From: Kofleriaceae bacterium
GTDB taxonomy: Bacteria; Myxococcota_A; Polyangia; Haliangiales; Haliangiaceae
DNA length: 10,363 nucleotides
Assembly: GCA_016763395.1 (NCBI GenBank)
Contig: JAESTW010000552.1
Coordinates: forward strand, 1 to 10,363
Reading direction: 5' to 3'
Shown here piece after piece: positions 8,555 to 10,363 of the stretch; position 1 is the stretch's first letter, and each line of letters opens with the position of its first letter. A program made the position numbers and the translations under genes. The notes beneath the pieces are model-generated. The model saw nothing but the letters and a program-made list of their open reading frames with translations. It made no database searches and had not been told where the DNA came from.

Positions 8555-8773
8555 AGTGCGGGGCTATAGCACGAAGCGCCGAAAAATTCTCGGAAACTCG
8601 GGGGCAACCTAGGCAAAACCTGTTCTAAGTGTATGATTTTTCGTAAACGTGATCTGTCCCGGTCAGCGGAATTCCTGCTCTGTTGGCAACAATGAATACC
8701 TGGCTTGGTATCATCGTTTCGTAAGCAGTCTGTCGGTCTCGCTAATCTGGCCTGTAGACGGGGAACCATCACC
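8555..8773. other. Divergent intergenic region between ffh and the CBM9-like gene
   Basis: No gene or RNA is evident. A TATGAT at 8632-8637 could be a plus-strand -10 box, but no matching -35 is visible. On the minus strand TATAGC near 8563-8568 could be a -10 box for ffh, again without a good -35. An imperfect small hairpin (CCGAAAAATTCTCGG, 8579-8593) lies in the ffh leader. Confidence 0.25.
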
Positions 8774-9985
8774 ATGAAACCTGTATATCTCACACTCTTG
8801 TCCTTTGCTGCGGCGCTTTCAATCACGCTTTATTCTGAGGCCGAGGCGCAGGCAAAAGGAGTGATCTGTGAGCACGTGCAACCCGACTTTTTTAACGTGG
8901 ATGGCATGGGCGATGACTGGGGCTCGGTCCGCTCGGCTCAGTACGGCGGCCGTGGTGATGGCTCGATGGCAGTGAAATGTGCCTACGACAACCGCCAGCT
9001 CTATCTTTTTTTGCAGGTCGAGGACACACGACTCATGCGAAATGGCCGAGCTTCGGCGAAAAAAGATGACCACATCAGCCTGTCGATAGGGGTACGCGGC
9101 GGCAAGGCAATCCGGGCAACCATATTCCCGGGCTCGGGACGAGTTTCCCGCAAACTGGTAGGTGCTCCGCGTTTTGTCAACATAGAAGATTCTTTGCAGG
9201 ACCGGGGCTTCTCGGTTGAGGTGAGTATCCCGCTTACGAAAATGTCTCAGTGGTCTTCGACAGTGCCCTATCTCGATGCAACGGTACTATTGCACGATGT
9301 AGATCCAGGTGGGCGCAAGAAGGTGGCTGGTGTACGCGGAAAGATGCATTTTTCAGACGCGGTAGCCACGTACCGATCGTTTATGCGACAAGCTGGACTT
9401 CGAAATCGCGACCTTCGTTTGGACGAACTCGCGGATGTTGACGCCGGCCGAGGCCCCGAGCGGATCTTAGTAGGAAAAACAGTGCTCGGAGTTTTGGGTA
9501 CGAGCTTTACCTATACTGGGCTGCCCATCGCGAGCCCCAAAGATTTACTCAGTGTCCGAGTTCTGGATTTTGACGGGTCGGGACGCAGTACCATTCTAAC
9601 CGAGCTCAGACAGCATGGTAACGGTGGCAGTCGTGATGTCCTGATCGTTTGGAGCGTTGGTAGCAATGGAAGCCTACAACAGGTATTGACAGTGGAAACC
9701 CGCAAAGAGATGGGCAACGCACGCATGGAGAATTCCTGGTCCTTGGTTCCTCGAGGCAAACATCGAGAGGGTGCTAAGCGGAGCAAGGGATTCGACCTTT
9801 TGGTGATGACAGGCGAGGTCACGGGGTTCACGGAGGCAAACTATCGAGAGGCACCTGCTACTGATGCCAAAGCGATACTCCCTCCCTGGGGTGAAGCACA
9901 GAGCGCTGTCTACTATTTTGAGGGCACCCAAGCGTACGGCGGACAGCCTGGAGTCAAACTTCCCAAGCCTGCGAAAAATCGATAA
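8774..9985 (+). CDS. Exported protein with CBM9/DOMON-like N-terminal domain
   Basis: A 403-residue protein with a signal peptide (hydrophobic about 4-20, likely cleavage after AEAQA near residue 27). Residues about 39-178 follow the CBM9/DOMON-like pattern: FNVDGMGDDW (40-49), CAYDNRQLYLFLQVED (69-84), GFSVEVSIPLTKM (145-157) and DVDPGG (175-180). Such domains bind sugars or haem in known families, but the ligand here is not evident. The C-terminal half has VRVLDFDGSGRSTILTEL (261-278), which resembles the DxDGxG strand-turn of VCBS/FG-GAP-type repeats, and shows no catalytic motif I recognise. ATG 8774 is chosen because the signal peptide follows directly and GGGGA lies about 9 nt before it; the in-frame TTG at 8705 would put 23 residues before the signal peptide. 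The product is probably periplasmic or secreted, function unknown. Confidence 0.82.
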   Translation: MKPVYLTLLSFAAALSITLYSEAEAQAKGVICEHVQPDFFNVDGMGDDWGSVRSAQYGGRGDGSMAVKCAYDNRQLYLFLQVEDTRLMRNGRASAKKDDHISLSIGVRGGKAIRATIFPGSGRVSRKLVGAPRFVNIEDSLQDRGFSVEVSIPLTKMSQWSSTVPYLDATVLLHDVDPGGRKKVAGVRGKMHFSDAVATYRSFMRQAGLRNRDLRLDELADVDAGRGPERILVGKTVLGVLGTSFTYTGLPIASPKDLLSVRVLDFDGSGRSTILTELRQHGNGGSRDVLIVWSVGSNGSLQQVLTVETRKEMGNARMENSWSLVPRGKHREGAKRSKGFDLLVMTGEVTGFTEANYREAPATDAKAILPPWGEAQSAVYYFEGTQAYGGQPGVKLPKPAKNR

Positions 9986-10038
9986 GCGCTCACATAAGAA
10001 ATAGTGAATCAATCGTTCAGTGATTTTCCTCTGTGCCC

Positions 10039-10363
10039 TTACTTCTTCAACTCGGGCAAGGGGTAGAAGGGGTTACTGAACTTCGGGTCTTTGGCGAAAT
10101 CAGGGTCGCTAAGAGTATTCAGAAATGCCTCTAGACTGCGCTTGTCCGTATCGATCATGGCAAATTGGTGAACCGTTTCACCTTCGAGATAAAAGGGAGG
10201 TCCTAGGTTGGGATGGGCTTGCACGCCATCGCTGTAGTGATCGAGTACTGCAGTCAAGGTCGCAAAGCGGCCGTCGTGCATGTAAGGTGGTCGTACGGCC
10301 ACATTGCGTAATGAGGGCACCTTGAAGGTAGCCATATCATCGGCATCGAAGTGTTCCTTGCCA
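10039..10363 (-). CDS. Di-heme cytochrome c peroxidase/MauG family protein (C-terminal end only)
   Basis: The last 107 residues of a protein that begins beyond the right edge; the frame is open to the boundary and ends in TAA. FKVPSLRNVAVRPPYMHDGRFATL is the typical second-domain segment of bacterial di-heme peroxidases and MauG-like proteins (cited here by its parts FKVPSLRNVA and PPYMHDGRF), followed by LDHYSDG and the closing FLNTLSDPDF. In peroxidases of this family the methionine in the PYMHDG segment supplies a ligand to the high-potential heme, whereas MauG has tyrosine, so this fragment looks more peroxidase-like. The CxxCH heme sites would lie in the missing part. Such proteins are periplasmic and reduce hydrogen peroxide or oxidise other substrates. 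An internal ATG at 10335 is not the start because conserved-looking sequence continues upstream of it. It converges with the CBM9-like gene. Confidence 0.88.
   Translation of the reverse strand, partial: GKEHFDADDMATFKVPSLRNVAVRPPYMHDGRFATLTAVLDHYSDGVQAHPNLGPPFYLEGETVHQFAMIDTDKRSLEAFLNTLSDPDFAKDPKFSNPFYPLPELKK

Noticed and set aside
9255..9265. Partial match (CTTCGACAGT) to the ArsR-type operator inside the CBM9-like gene
   Set aside because: Only one half-site, within coding sequence, with no matching second arm.
9991..10035. Imperfect long inverted repeat (CACA...TGTG with partly pairing interior) between the convergent CBM9-like and peroxidase genes
   Set aside because: Several mismatches and a bulge, a long loop and no T tract; too weak to call a terminator.

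Overview
The window looks like a piece of a Gram-negative, menaquinone-using bacterial chromosome of moderate GC content. A lipoprotein with a Gly/Ser/Asp-Ala-Gly-rich linker after its lipobox, a di-heme cytochrome c peroxidase/MauG-type protein and an exported CBM9-like protein would suit a Myxococcota/Bradymonadota-type (deltaproteobacterial) lineage. That placement is an impression from protein style and was not tested by any search.

Layout: (a) 1-4526, minus strand: a tight four-gene menaquinone operon in the order long-chain polyprenyl diphosphate synthase, menG/ubiE, menF, menD. menD runs off the left edge without its C-terminal part. (b) 4527-4733: a divergent intergenic region with two abutting palindromes. 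(c) 4734-5330, plus: a small cysteine-containing lipoprotein of unknown function. (d) 5427-6838, plus: an ArsR-type repressor and a VAT-1-like quinone oxidoreductase, each preceded by a copy of the same inverted repeat, probably the repressor's operator. (e) 6855-6878: a hairpin between convergent genes. (f) 6896-8554, minus: ffh, the SRP54 GTPase, with an unusual insertion in the M domain and a long Met/Gly-rich, Lys/Arg-rich tail. (g) 8774-9985, plus: an exported protein with a CBM9/DOMON-like N-terminal domain. (h) 10039-10363, minus: the C-terminal end of a di-heme peroxidase/MauG family protein that enters from the right edge.

The men genes supply the side chain (polyprenyl synthase), the first two dedicated steps of ring synthesis (MenF makes isochorismate, MenD makes SEPHCHC) and the last methylation (MenG). 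The ArsR/oxidoreductase pair looks like a self-contained regulated unit and is the clearest piece of small-scale regulatory architecture here. No CRISPR array, insertion sequence, tRNA, rRNA or obvious defence system was seen. No gene-free stretch exceeds 300 bases. I do not see a convincing wholly new system; the best leads are the paired operators, the Ffh insertion and the unassigned lipoprotein.
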